Shown: positions 53,512 to 62,088, counted from the stretch's first letter. The stretch: DNA of 64,000 nucleotides from Paenibacillus amylolyticus (GCF_001570725.1 NZ_BCNV01000007.1:224321-288320); one strand, 5' to 3'. The notes: generated by a model from the letters alone, not told the origin. Translations and numbers: made by a program.

Positions 53512-53859
53512 TCAGCCGCGCGAATCACCTCCTCTCCATCTTGTTGCTGTCCCTCCCCCACCACTGTTCACCTCAAAATCCGCTAATGCGGGTAACTGAA
53601 TACGATATAATCCTGCACCGTTATCCGTTTCTTCAAGGCAATACATGAAAGGTCCGCGCTGAATGGCAACTTTACCAAACGTATCTCTGATGTGATCATG
53701 TCCAAGCAGGTATGACGCTGCTTCGATCCACTTGGCTACATCACTGTCCTGAAATACCATGCCATAGTGCTCTCCCTCTTCTTGACCCGCAGCAATGCGA
53801 AAATTACGGATGGCCCGGCTGGGTTCAGCCCCCTCGATGCGATCATTCAGCGCCTCCCA
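53512..53859 (-). pseudogene. Remnant of a GH127 beta-L-arabinofuranosidase gene with a large internal deletion
   Basis: One frame of 116 codons. The first part reads WEALNDRIEGAEPSRAIRNF, GEHYGMVFQDSDVAKWIEAA, the N-terminal block of GH127. It then jumps to GKVAIQRGPFMYCLEETDNG, a block normally found ~400-450 residues later near the C-terminal part of the catalytic domain. So roughly two thirds of the gene is missing in frame at the fusion (around ASYLLGHDHIRDTFG). The 5' end has a TAA before the first recognisable codon, and the 3' end (GGGGTATRWRGG) does not look like the family. The gene is clearly dead. Its relatives remove beta-L-arabinofuranose. Confidence 0.78.
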
Positions 53860-54086
53860 TTATTTTATTTCTCATTGGAACCTCTCCTTGTTCTATTCAA
53901 CATCCTCATTTTACAAATCATTACAGGTCGATGAAATCATCATTTCCAACTGAAATTTGTATGATTACAACCTCACTCCCAGGATGTGACTCCACACTCA
54001 TCTCAATAAATCCATCATGCTGCCTCTTTACAGTTCATGTTCAAGTGATATATGCTGAACACACAACTGCATATCTTGAACTTTTG
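53860..54086. other. Intergenic region before the second TPP riboswitch
   Basis: About 230 nt without a gene. A seven-base inverted repeat GTTCAAG...CTTGAAC (about 54040-54082) frames the region just before the aptamer. TTTACA and TATATG 16 nt apart near 54025-54055 could be the promoter of the thiamine operon. Confidence 0.4.
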
Positions 54087-54172
54087 CACTAGGGGAGCCC
54101 TGCGGCTGAGACGAATAGAACTATTCGGACCCTTTGAACCTGATCTGGATCATACCAGCGGAGGGAAGTGGA
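54087..54172 (+). ncRNA. TPP riboswitch (THI element) controlling the thiXYZ-type operon
   Basis: The conserved blocks appear in order: GGGGAGCCC, GGCTGAGA, GGACCC, TTGAACCTGATCTGG, ATACCAGCG, GGGAAG. The 3' part reads ATACCAGCG rather than TAATGCCAGCG, a known minor variation. It precedes an ABC importer and thiM-thiD-thiE. Confidence 0.93.
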
Positions 54173-54228
54173 GCGGCCTTTTAGTAAGCGGAATTTTTCA
54201 TGTATGTGAAGATAAATTGCGGATTCAA

Positions 54229-54272
54229 CTTATAGACCCACTCATTTCTCCGGAAATGGGTGGGTCTTTTTT
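54229..54272 (+). terminator. Terminator after the TPP aptamer (expression platform)
   Basis: AGACCCACTCATTTC (54234-54248) pairs perfectly with GAAATGGGTGGGTCT (54253-54267), followed by TTTTT. TPP binding should favour this stop. Confidence 0.9.
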
Positions 54273-54340
54273 GTTTCTTTTGCAGAGTACAGCATGCCGT
54301 TGTTATTGCAGCAGTCTGGCATCAAGGGGGTGAGAATCAG

Positions 54341-55108
54341 ATGACCAACCATGTAACCATTAAGAACGTTAGCTTCGCTTTTCCCGAAAAAAAGGATTCC
54401 CCCGTGCTCGCCAATGTGTCGCTTCAGGTTCAACAAGGAGAATTTGTCTCGCTCATCGGCTCCAGCGGATCAGGTAAAAGCACACTCTTCAAGCTGCTCG
54501 CAGGCTTGTATGAGCCAACCGTCGGCACCATCGATATTGCTGATGTACCGCAAGGACAACGGCTCGGACGAGTCGCCTATATGCCGCAGAAAGATCTGCT
54601 GTTATCCTGGCGTACCGTCATGGAGAACTGCATGCTGCCTGCCGAGCTTGCACCAGGCCGTCAGGACAAGGACAAACTACGAGCCGATATCATCGCAGGA
54701 TTGGCAAAGTTCGGCTTGTCCGGTTATGAGCAGGCCTATCCGGATGAGTTATCCGGCGGCATGCGGCAGCGGGTGGCACTGCTGCGTACCTTGCTTACAG
54801 GCGGGCAGCTCATGTTGCTGGATGAACCCTTCGGTGCACTCGACGCTTTAACCAAACGAGAAATGCATCGCTGGTTGTTGGAGCTGTGGGAGGACTTTGG
54901 ACAAACCGTGCTGTTCATTACACATGACATTGAAGAAGCCCTGCTGTTAAGTGATCGTATCATTCTATTAACTCCAGAGGGGCAAGGTCAGCAGTTGAGG
55001 GAAACGATGGTTCCTTTGCCACGCCCAAGGTATTCGGACATGATCTACGAACCGGCTCTTGTGCAGATGAGACGACAACTGGAGGAACAATTGCATGCAA
55101 AACGATAG
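54341..55108 (+). CDS. thiZ: ABC transporter ATPase for thiamine precursor uptake (ThiZ-type)
   Basis: A 255-residue ATPase started at ATG 54341 (AAGGGGG ~11 bases upstream). The earlier GTG at 54260 falls inside the leader terminator. Walker A is SLIGSSGSGKST, the signature DELSGGMRQRVALLRTL, Walker B LMLLDEPFGALD. It belongs to the nitrate/taurine/HMP group of importers. The TPP riboswitch upstream and thiMDE downstream identify the substrate class as a pyrimidine thiamine precursor (formylaminopyrimidine or HMP). It overlaps the permease gene by 14 nt. Confidence 0.9.
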   Translation: MTNHVTIKNVSFAFPEKKDSPVLANVSLQVQQGEFVSLIGSSGSGKSTLFKLLAGLYEPTVGTIDIADVPQGQRLGRVAYMPQKDLLLSWRTVMENCMLPAELAPGRQDKDKLRADIIAGLAKFGLSGYEQAYPDELSGGMRQRVALLRTLLTGGQLMLLDEPFGALDALTKREMHRWLLELWEDFGQTVLFITHDIEEALLLSDRIILLTPEGQGQQLRETMVPLPRPRYSDMIYEPALVQMRRQLEEQLHAKR

Positions 55109-55925
55109 AGGTAAGGTTAGTGTCCGGACGTGGTGCTCGAAGTGGATGTCGAAGTGGTTTTCCCAATATGGTTTGTTTATTCTGCTCATGCTCTCTTTAC
55201 TGGCGATCTGGGAATTAATTGTGCGTATGGGATGGGTGCCCTCCTTCATCATTCCTGCACCAACGGCCATCGTAAGCTCACTAATTGAGCATCGTCGTCT
55301 GCTGCTGACCATACATCTGCCTGCTACCTTTATGGAGGTTCTTGTTGGTTTTGGCTTGTCCATAATGACCGGTATTATGCTAGCGACAGGCATGCATATG
55401 AACCGATCGATTGAAAAGGCCTTGTATCCCTTCATTGTGATCAGTCAGACGATCCCGCTGATTGCTCTGTCCCCGGTATTTATCCTGTGGTTTGGTTATA
55501 CCCTGTGGAGCAAAGTCGCCGTGGTGTTCCTGATCGCGTTCTTCCCCATTGTGGTCAGTACCTACGACGGACTCCGCCAAGGCGATCCGGAGCAGCGTGA
55601 ACTGCTACTCACCATGGGCGCCAGCAAGTGGGATATTTTTCGCAAACTCCAGGTTCCACTGGCACTTCCTTCTTTTTTCTCCGGGCTAAAGATGTCTGTG
55701 GTGTACTGCGTGGTTGGTGCAACGATCGGCGAATGGCTTGGTGGCAGCAAAGGGCTCGGATACTTCAGCCGCCGCATGTCCAGCAACATGAACACGGATG
55801 CGATGTTTGCCGCTATTGTACTGTTATCCCTGCTGGGAATCGTTTTGTTTGTACTGATTGCCTGGCTGGAGAAACGGTTTAGCATACTGCGTCATGGTCA
55901 TGGGGACAAAAGAAAAGTTGGATAA
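55095..55925 (+). CDS. thiX: ABC transporter permease for thiamine precursor uptake (ThiX-type)
   Basis: A 276-residue membrane protein with six segments. GGAGG lies 9 bases before ATG 55095, inside the end of thiZ, so translation is coupled. The coupling loop LLTMGASKWDIFRKLQVPLA is of the taurine/nitrate/HMP type. It pairs as a homodimer with ThiZ and receives substrate from ThiY. Confidence 0.9.
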   Translation: MQNDRGKVSVRTWCSKWMSKWFSQYGLFILLMLSLLAIWELIVRMGWVPSFIIPAPTAIVSSLIEHRRLLLTIHLPATFMEVLVGFGLSIMTGIMLATGMHMNRSIEKALYPFIVISQTIPLIALSPVFILWFGYTLWSKVAVVFLIAFFPIVVSTYDGLRQGDPEQRELLLTMGASKWDIFRKLQVPLALPSFFSGLKMSVVYCVVGATIGEWLGGSKGLGYFSRRMSSNMNTDAMFAAIVLLSLLGIVLFVLIAWLEKRFSILRHGHGDKRKVG

Positions 55926-56093
55926 TACTTAGACAGAAATTAGATGTAAATACAGGAGTTACGATCTTCAAAACAAAACATACCTTATGCACCATTTCAG
56001 CAGCAAACTTCAATCAGTACATTGTCACATTGTCCGTTAACATGCTGCTGTTCATTTTTACAAAACCAATCGATGAAATGAGGACCTTCATTT

Positions 56094-57167
56094 ATGAATA
56101 ACAAAGGTATCTACTCCCTGCTTCCCATCATGCTCATTAGCCTTTTCCTGATCGTTAGCGGATGCAGCACCACGAATACTAGCCAAAATACGCCAACAAC
56201 AGATTCTGCAACCAACGAACAACAATCTGACAAGTCTGCAACCGAACCAGCATCAGACGCCAAAGATAAACTGTCTATCATGCTCGACTGGTACCCGAAT
56301 GCAGTACACTCCTTCATCTATGTTGCTCAGGAAAAAGGATACTTTGCAGACCAAGGTCTGGATGTCGAAATTCAGATGCCTGCGGATACCAATGATTCAC
56401 TCAAACTTGTTGCTGCCGGCAAAATTGATCTGGCTCTAAGCTACCAGCCCCAAATTTTGCTCGCTCGTGGTGAGAACATTCCTGTACGTTCCATTGCTGC
56501 TGTTGTTCGCCACCCTCTAGTGCATCTGTTGACCGAAGCGAATGGCAACGTAAATTCACCCAAAGATCTTGAAGGAACAACTGTCGGTTATTCTTCGATT
56601 CCGCTGTATGAGGCGATGGTACGCACGATGATCAGCAATAATGGCGGCAATCCCGACAACGTAAATCTGGTCGACGTTGGGTTCGATCTGATTCCTTCGC
56701 TGGCTTCCGGACAAGCGGATGCGATTATGGGTGGTTTTATTAACCATGAACAATTGATTTTGGAGAAAGAAGGACATGCCATGAAATCAATTAACCCCGT
56801 TGATTATGGTGTGCCCGATTATTATGAATTGGTCCTGACCGCAAGTGAAGCTGGCATTGAAGCAAAAAAAGATCAGCTTACCCGTTTCGTCAAAGCGATC
56901 CAGGAAGGACAGAAATATGTAACGGAGCATTCAGAAGAAGCCTTGAATATTCTGCTCGCTCATGAGAATGAAACGTCTCCGCTTGACCCGGAGATCGAAA
57001 CCAAAAGCCTGGCGATGCTACTGCCACTCATGAATGAAGAAGGTCAACCGTTTGGTCGGCAGGAAATGGCGTCGTGGGAGAATGTACGTGCATGGCTCGT
57101 AGCAACTGAATTGATTCCTGCATCGGTGAAAGCCGAGGATGCTTTTATTAATCTGCAAGGAGAGTAA
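56094..57167 (+). CDS. thiY: Thiamine-precursor-binding lipoprotein (ThiY-type, NMT1/THI5-like)
   Basis: A 357-residue lipoprotein with GAGGA ~11 bases upstream. Lipobox LIVSGC, Cys24; a Thr/Ser/Asn-rich linker leads to the mature domain. Family markers: LSIMLDWYPNAVHSFIYVAQ, EKGYFADQGLDVEIQMP, AAGKIDLALSYQPQILLARG, QADAIMGGFINHEQLILEKE. This is the NMT1/THI5-like fold that binds pyrimidines of thiamine metabolism. It is 168 nt after thiX; that gap has no visible terminator, so all three genes probably share the riboswitch. Confidence 0.9.
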   Translation: MNNKGIYSLLPIMLISLFLIVSGCSTTNTSQNTPTTDSATNEQQSDKSATEPASDAKDKLSIMLDWYPNAVHSFIYVAQEKGYFADQGLDVEIQMPADTNDSLKLVAAGKIDLALSYQPQILLARGENIPVRSIAAVVRHPLVHLLTEANGNVNSPKDLEGTTVGYSSIPLYEAMVRTMISNNGGNPDNVNLVDVGFDLIPSLASGQADAIMGGFINHEQLILEKEGHAMKSINPVDYGVPDYYELVLTASEAGIEAKKDQLTRFVKAIQEGQKYVTEHSEEALNILLAHENETSPLDPEIETKSLAMLLPLMNEEGQPFGRQEMASWENVRAWLVATELIPASVKAEDAFINLQGE

Positions 57168-57182
57168 GTAAAGGAGATCAAC

Positions 57183-57251
57183 TTGAATAAAGGAAAAGTG
57201 ACTGAACACAAACAGATTGAAAGAAATGGGATTAGCCTGAAGCAAGCATAG
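57183..57251 (+). CDS. Possible 22-residue peptide or gene remnant after thiY
   Basis: TTG at 57183 has AAGGAG six bases before and encodes MNKGKVTEHKQIERNGISLK plus QA, then TAG, followed at once by another AGGAGG. Composition (polar, basic) does not suggest a leader peptide. It could be a decayed gene start left in the thi operon. Support is only the ribosome site. Confidence 0.25.
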   Translation: MNKGKVTEHKQIERNGISLKQA

Positions 57252-57701
57252 GAGGATCAGAATTTATAACAATCCTAAGTGGCTTGATGTGCATTTGGGA
57301 AGATTGATATGCGTTTGGATGGCTTGTTGATATGTATTTGGTAATGTACATTAGCGCTTATCTTCAAGCCTACTGGGAGCTGAAACGCTCCTTAACTTGA
57401 TCGAAACAGAGCATCTACGACCGCTAACGAATCTGAGGCGTCCTATTCAGGGATTTGGAGCGGTTGCAGAAATCTAAAGAACCTGAAACATGTTGTATCA
57501 GAATAAATAGCTGTTTGCAGCGTTTTGGTCAGGAGATTCTGAGAATAACGTGTCTGATGTTCCTTACATTTCAAAAGGAGGACCTGACATTAGACTCTGC
57601 GCCCCTACTCAACAAGGAGACTCATATCCTATTATTCTGCTGAGTGACTCCAGATATCGGCCTTCCGCCGATGGGTTACTTCAAAACAAGGAGGAAATTA
57701 T
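57252..57701. other. 450-bp intergenic region between thiY and thiM
   Basis: No gene on either strand, no TPP aptamer and no clear terminator. Two orphan ribosome-like sites occur (AAAGGAGG near 57576, AAGGAG near 57620) without frames behind them. The stretch ~57360-57490 (ACGCTCC, GATCGAAACAGAG, CGACCGCTAACGAATCTGAG) reads like a dispersed intergenic repeat, but there is no second copy in this window. The region may be the trace of a deleted operon gene. Confidence 0.35.
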
Positions 57702-58514
57702 ATGTCTTATTTGGAACGTGTTCGTACGCAAAATCCGCTGGTACACAACATCACCAACCTTGTCGTGGCTCCCTTCACAGCCAATGGCCTGCTTGCACTA
57801 GGTGCGTCCCCTTTTATGGCCTATGCTCATGAAGAGGTCGCTGATGTCGCCAAGATGTCAGGAGCTGTGGTACTCAACATTGGTACACTCGATGACAAAG
57901 TCGTTCAGGCGATTCGTCTAGCAGGTCAATCGGCTAATACACATCATGTACCTGTGGTGCTTGATCCCGTCGGCGCAGGGGCAACCACCTATCGCACGGA
58001 AACCGTGCAGATGCTCGTTCGTGAGCTTCGCCTCACGGTGCTGCGCGGCAATGTGGCGGAAGTCGCCAATGTCATCGGTGAGAGCTGGAGTATCAAAGGT
58101 GTAGACGCAGGATCAGGTGAAGGTGACCGGATTGGAATTGCTGAGCGGGCAGCACAACAACTTGGCTGTGTCGTGGTCATTACCGGAAAAGAAGATATCA
58201 TTACTGATGGACAATCCACATTCCTCACAAGTAATGGACATACCCTACTCACTCAGGTCACGGGTGCAGGTTGTCTGCTCAGTTCGGTGATTGGCGCTTT
58301 TACAGCCATAGCGGAATCAGAAGCCGATCTTCTAGGCAGTGTTGTTGAAGCGCTCGCGTTTTATGGTGTAGCAGCTGAACTGGCGGCAGAGCGAACGGCT
58401 CATCAGGGACCGGGTAGCTTCCAGATTGAGTTGTTGAATCAACTAACACAAGTGACACCCGACCTCTTGGCGGAGCACGCACAGATCCGTCAGATCCGTG
58501 GAGGTGCAGTATGA
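57702..58514 (+). CDS. thiM: Hydroxyethylthiazole kinase ThiM
   Basis: A 270-residue kinase that phosphorylates 4-methyl-5-hydroxyethylthiazole, a salvage step. AAGGAGG upstream of ATG 57702. Family motifs: NPLVHNITNLVVAPFTANGL at the N-terminus, PVVLDPVGAGATTYRTE for substrate and nucleotide, LRGNVAEVANV, and the catalytic-site loop VTGAGCLLSSV (usual form VTGTGCxL, so one residue differs). It overlaps thiD by 4 nt and heads thiM-thiD-thiE. Confidence 0.94.
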   Translation: MSYLERVRTQNPLVHNITNLVVAPFTANGLLALGASPFMAYAHEEVADVAKMSGAVVLNIGTLDDKVVQAIRLAGQSANTHHVPVVLDPVGAGATTYRTETVQMLVRELRLTVLRGNVAEVANVIGESWSIKGVDAGSGEGDRIGIAERAAQQLGCVVVITGKEDIITDGQSTFLTSNGHTLLTQVTGAGCLLSSVIGAFTAIAESEADLLGSVVEALAFYGVAAELAAERTAHQGPGSFQIELLNQLTQVTPDLLAEHAQIRQIRGGAV

Positions 58515-59323
58515 GCATTGCTCAAGCGCTAACCATTGCAGGCTCCGATAACGGGGGCGGCGCAGGAATTCAGGCCGATCTGAAAACATTCCAAGAGCTT
58601 GGTGTATACGGCATGACCGTTATCACCGCTATTGCTGCCCAAAATACAACAGGTGTGCAGGGCGTTTTTCCCATCCCTTACGATGGCATTGCCCAGCAAT
58701 TGGACTCGACCGGGGAGGACTTTCAACCAACCGCAACGAAGACCGGCATGTTATATAGTGCCGAGATTATTAGGCTAGTTGCTGAGAAATGGCAACAATA
58801 TCGTTGGTCTAATCTGGTCATCGACCCCGTGATGGTCGCCAAAGGCGGCGCCCCCCTGCTCCAGCATGAAGCGGTACAGGCGCTGGTTACGGAGCTGTTG
58901 CCCCATGCCCTGATCACAACACCTAATATTCCTGAAGCGGAACTGCTTACCGGGATGGCCATTACGAATCTGAGTCAGCGAGAAGAAGCCGCAAGACGGA
59001 TTGTACAGATGGGCTCGACGTATGCTTTGGTCAAAGGTGGTCATGATGAAGGAAGTGGCATGATCGTGGATGTGCTCTACGATGGGCAGTCTTTTCATTA
59101 TCTGGAGAATGTTCGTGTAGTAACACGTCATACGCACGGAACAGGATGCACATACTCTGCTGCGATCACCGCAGAGTTAGCCAAAGGTTCACCTGTTCTG
59201 GCTGCCGTTACGACCGCGCGAGCATTCATTCAGGCAGCCATCGAAGATGAGCTGGGGATTGGGGCCGGACATGGGCCAACGAATCATTTTGCGTATCAGC
59301 GCAGACAGCGGGGTGAGCAGTGA
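58511..59323 (+). CDS. thiD: Hydroxymethylpyrimidine (phosphate) kinase ThiD
   Basis: A 270-residue ribokinase-fold enzyme that phosphorylates HMP and HMP-phosphate. The N-terminal IAGSDNGGGAGIQADLKTFQ is diagnostic (the usual form is AGSDxSGGAGIQADLKTF). Further markers are TKTGMLYS, NLVIDPVMVAKGGAPLLQ, TPNIPEAELLTG, and the catalytic GTGCTYSAAI. Start overlaps the thiM stop. With thiM and thiE it turns imported or salvaged precursors into thiamine phosphate. Confidence 0.94.
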   Translation: MSIAQALTIAGSDNGGGAGIQADLKTFQELGVYGMTVITAIAAQNTTGVQGVFPIPYDGIAQQLDSTGEDFQPTATKTGMLYSAEIIRLVAEKWQQYRWSNLVIDPVMVAKGGAPLLQHEAVQALVTELLPHALITTPNIPEAELLTGMAITNLSQREEAARRIVQMGSTYALVKGGHDEGSGMIVDVLYDGQSFHYLENVRVVTRHTHGTGCTYSAAITAELAKGSPVLAAVTTARAFIQAAIEDELGIGAGHGPTNHFAYQRRQRGEQ

Positions 59324-59988
59324 TGCGCCCTTGGGATACAGAAGCGGTACGACGCGCGATGCAGGTGTATTTGGTGATGGGCAGCGTCAATACGGCGCAG
59401 GACCCTGTGGAAGTGCTGCGCCAGGCCATTGCTGGTGGCATCACGCTGTTCCAGTTCCGTGAAAAGGGAACTGGTGCCCTGGCTCACGAAGCTCGCATCA
59501 CGCTTGCGATGCGGCTTCGCGAGGTGTGCAGCCAGCACGGGGTCCCGTTCATCGTGAACGATGATGTAGAGCTGGCTGTAGCGGTGGAGGCCGACGGCAT
59601 GCATGTCGGCCAGGAAGATGCGGACGCGGCGCTTGTACGCGCCCGCATTGGAGATGGGCGGATGCTTGGCGTATCCGCCCACTCTGTGGATGAGGCGCGC
59701 CGTGCCGTGCAGGCGGGCGCCGACTATCTTGGCGTCGGGCCCATGTACCCGACGCGCTCCAAAGCGGATGCCCACGCTGTGCTGGGCCCCGCAGGGGTGG
59801 CGGAACTGCGCGCCGCAGGCATCGCAGTTCCGGTTGTGGGTATCGGCGGCATTACGCCCGATACCACGGCCGCCGTGATGGCGGCTGGAGCCGACGGCGT
59901 AGCCGTCATCTCCGCCATCGCGGGCGCGGCCGATGTGCGCGCAGCGGCTGCGCAGTTCGCTGCGGCAGTGCGCGGGATGCAGGCGTAG
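59320..59988 (+). CDS. thiE: Thiamine-phosphate synthase ThiE
   Basis: A 222-residue TIM-barrel enzyme joining HMP-PP and thiazole phosphate. GTG 59320 and ATG 59323 are both possible, overlapping the thiD stop. Markers: FQFREKGTG for pyrophosphate, VNDDVELAVAVEADGMHVGQ with EDAD, LGVSAHSVDEARRAVQAGAD, YLGVGPMYPTRSKADA, VPVVGIGGITPDTTAAVMAA and GADGVAVISAI. It completes the salvage route. From about 59560 the gene and the following ~150 nt become far richer in G and C than neighbouring genes, suggesting recent acquisition or recombination of this part. Confidence 0.94.
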   Translation: MMRPWDTEAVRRAMQVYLVMGSVNTAQDPVEVLRQAIAGGITLFQFREKGTGALAHEARITLAMRLREVCSQHGVPFIVNDDVELAVAVEADGMHVGQEDADAALVRARIGDGRMLGVSAHSVDEARRAVQAGADYLGVGPMYPTRSKADAHAVLGPAGVAELRAAGIAVPVVGIGGITPDTTAAVMAAGADGVAVISAIAGAADVRAAAAQFAAAVRGMQA

Positions 59989-60197
59989 CCATGCTTCCCT
60001 GCACTGCCAGCTTCGTGGGCTGCACCGTATACATGGTGCAGCTCACCACAGCTAGCGCTCCTCTCCATAACAGAGGAGCCTCACAACACCCCCGCGGCGC
60101 GGTAGCAGCCCTATGTCTTCGACATAGAAGCACAGCCGCTCCCCTGCAGTGACTGTATATCATAATGATCCAGTCACATCTCTCACCAATCTATAAT

Positions 60198-60231
60198 CAA
60201 GATGCAGCTTACATGCTCGCATCTTGTTTTT
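60198..60231 (+). terminator. Terminator of the thi operon
   Basis: CAAGATGC pairs with GCATCTTG, extended by AGC/GCT, and is followed by TTTTT. It is ~210 nt past thiE; the GC-rich gap between them (59989-60160) holds a weak hairpin, GCTCCTCT...AGAGGAGC, and no gene. Confidence 0.82.
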
Positions 60232-60243
60232 CATTTTCAACTG

Positions 60244-60274
60244 TTGACTCTCACGTAACGTGACACTGTACAAT
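60244..60274 (+). promoter_or_regulatory. MerR-type promoter with 19-bp spacer and palindromic operator
   Basis: TTGACT (60244-60249), 19-bp spacer, TACAAT (60269-60274). The spacer contains the perfect palindrome TCACGT-A-ACGTGA (60251-60263). An over-long spacer with a central palindrome is the hallmark of promoters activated by MerR-family proteins twisting the DNA; the gene that follows is such a protein, so this is self-regulation. Confidence 0.85.
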
Positions 60275-60298
60275 CGATGTTGTAAGGAGGTTTCTCAC

Positions 60299-61042
60299 AT
60301 GGCCATGAAGGTAAAAGAAGTTGCTGAACTCGCCTCGATCAGTGTGCGCACACTGCATCACTATGATGAGATCGGGCTATTAACCCCGGACGAAGTGACT
60401 TCAGCCGGGTATCGATTATATTCAGATGCCAACCTGGAACGGTTGCAGCAGATATTATTTTTCAAGGAACTCGACTTCTCTCTGAAGGAGATCAAAAACA
60501 TTATAACCAACCCCTCCTTCAATCCAGAAGAAGCGCTAAACATGCATCGACTTATTCTATTGGAGAAGCGACAACGCTTGGACCAAATGATTGCGACCAT
60601 CGATAGAACGGTTTTACACGTGAGAGGAGAAATTAAAATGACAGCCAAAGAACAATTCGAAGGATTTGATTTTAGCCAGAATCCATATGAACAGGAAGCA
60701 CGAGAGCGCTGGGGAGACCAAGCCGTGGATCAGGCAAATCAGAAGCTGCACAGTAAATCAACCATGGAACAAAAGGCTCTATCCGATCAAATGAACGAAA
60801 TTTACAAGCGTCTGGCCGCACTTCGTCACACAGAGCCAGCATCTGCCGAGGCACAGGCCGGTATTCAAGAATGGTACACCTTGCTGAACCGGATGGGGAA
60901 CTATTCTCCTGAGGCCTTCAGAGGACTCGGTCAGATGTACGTGGACGATGAACGATTCACACGCAATATTGATCAGTTTGGTTATGGTTTGGCAGTATTT
61001 ATGAGAGATGCTATGGCTGTATTTGCTGATCAAAACAAATAA
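60299..61042 (+). CDS. MerR-family regulator with TipAS-type antibiotic-binding domain
   Basis: A 247-residue protein started at ATG 60299 (AAGGAGG eight bases upstream). Residues ~1-75 are the MerR winged helix (MKVKEVAELASISVRTLHHY, DEIGLLTP, SAGYRLYSDANLERLQQI), then a long dimerisation helix to ~115. Residues ~125-247 form a TipAS-type domain (FEGFDFSQNPYEQEARERWG, MGNYSPEAFRGLGQMYVDDE). TipAL proteins sense thiopeptide-like or other multidrug ligands and activate their own gene. No transporter or resistance gene is adjacent downstream, so its target other than itself is not visible here. Confidence 0.9.
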   Translation: MAMKVKEVAELASISVRTLHHYDEIGLLTPDEVTSAGYRLYSDANLERLQQILFFKELDFSLKEIKNIITNPSFNPEEALNMHRLILLEKRQRLDQMIATIDRTVLHVRGEIKMTAKEQFEGFDFSQNPYEQEARERWGDQAVDQANQKLHSKSTMEQKALSDQMNEIYKRLAALRHTEPASAEAQAGIQEWYTLLNRMGNYSPEAFRGLGQMYVDDERFTRNIDQFGYGLAVFMRDAMAVFADQNK

Positions 61043-61605
61043 TATAGCCCCGTCTTCAACCACATACCGTATTATTCAACGCTCATTGCCGTCAGATGAG
61101 CACCGTAAAGAATAGTCTGAACTTAGACCTCTGTCCGTAGTGGTAAAAGTAATCTCTCGTTATCAGCTTTATTCGCTGTAAATGACATCAGGACATTTAA
61201 ACCATACTCCTGTGGTGACCGTCCTTCTTGTAATTAACCTTATGAAGATGCTGAATATATACTAGGGTTACATTGTAAATAAATTGGATCGATCCGAGTC
61301 ACTACGCCATTATAAGCGGATATCCCGCCTACTGCCCAGTATACACACAAAAAGGACGTCCGCCCTCTCAGGCGTCACGTCCCTTTTGTGTATGGAAGTA
61401 ACTCAGCCGCAATGTGAACAAGCCTAACTGCTGCTCACTCTGAGTACTTTATAAATATCTTTTAAAGTAGATGCTCTTTACTACGTTTTTCTTCTGCTAC
61501 CAGTCCTTCGATATAACCTTTTCACAAGTGCTTAGGATGATGAGCATTAAGTTTCTTCTATCAAACGTTCTTCATTTTGCTGCCAAGCGTCCACCGTCTA
61601 TCCGA
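61043..61605. other. 560-bp intergenic region with a bidirectional terminator
   Basis: No gene on either strand. A strong imperfect hairpin at 61343-61392 (ACACAAAAAGGACGT...ACGTCCCTTTTGTGT) lies between the MerR gene and the opposite-strand membrane protein and has T-rich tails on both strands. The rest is featureless to me. Confidence 0.6.
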
Positions 61606-62088
61606 TTAAGCTCTTGGTGCGTGATCCGATGAAGATGCATCTGTAGCTAGACTGGTTCTTGCCATCCGGCCTGGAATCTGCCATGCAGACACAATCGCAA
61701 GCACGATGAATAACAAATCAATCGGTTGACTGAAATAGTCCTGGAAGGTTTCCACAAAAGCACTGATCATCTCGCTATCAAACACAAGTTCCATCACGCT
61801 TACATCACCAAACAGTTCGGAAGTAAAGTATACCACCGTCAGATATTTCCCCAGCAAAATGCCGACGAGCGCAAACAGTACGGCAATGACTTTATGTACC
61901 GTCGCAATTCGTTTGTTCGAGAACAACACAACAGCGTAGCCTGTGAGTGCTCCAATCAAAATTGCAATTAATCCTACCTCATACTCGGTCATTGCAGCAA
62001 TAGCTGCCCATACGATGCCTCCCAGAATGGCTGCAATTAAGCCACCAATGATCGGCATACCGATTTTAATTCCTTGTTTCTCTTCCAC
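61606..62088 (-). CDS. Small integral membrane protein, function unknown
   Basis: A ~160-residue protein with four predicted membrane segments (IGMPIIGGLIAAILGGIVWA, VGLIAILIGALTGYAVVLFS, VIAVLFALVGILLGKYLTVV, IDLLFIVLAIVSAWQI). GTG 62088 is chosen because AGGAGG lies 10 bases before it; ATG 62115 in the same frame has only a weak site. No catalytic motif is visible and the C-terminus is polar. It is a single gene between intergenic regions. The family is not recognised beyond being a hydrophobic Paenibacillus/Bacillus-type protein. Confidence 0.7.
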   Translation of the reverse strand: MEEKQGIKIGMPIIGGLIAAILGGIVWAAIAAMTEYEVGLIAILIGALTGYAVVLFSNKRIATVHKVIAVLFALVGILLGKYLTVVYFTSELFGDVSVMELVFDSEMISAFVETFQDYFSQPIDLLFIVLAIVSAWQIPGRMARTSLATDASSSDHAPRA

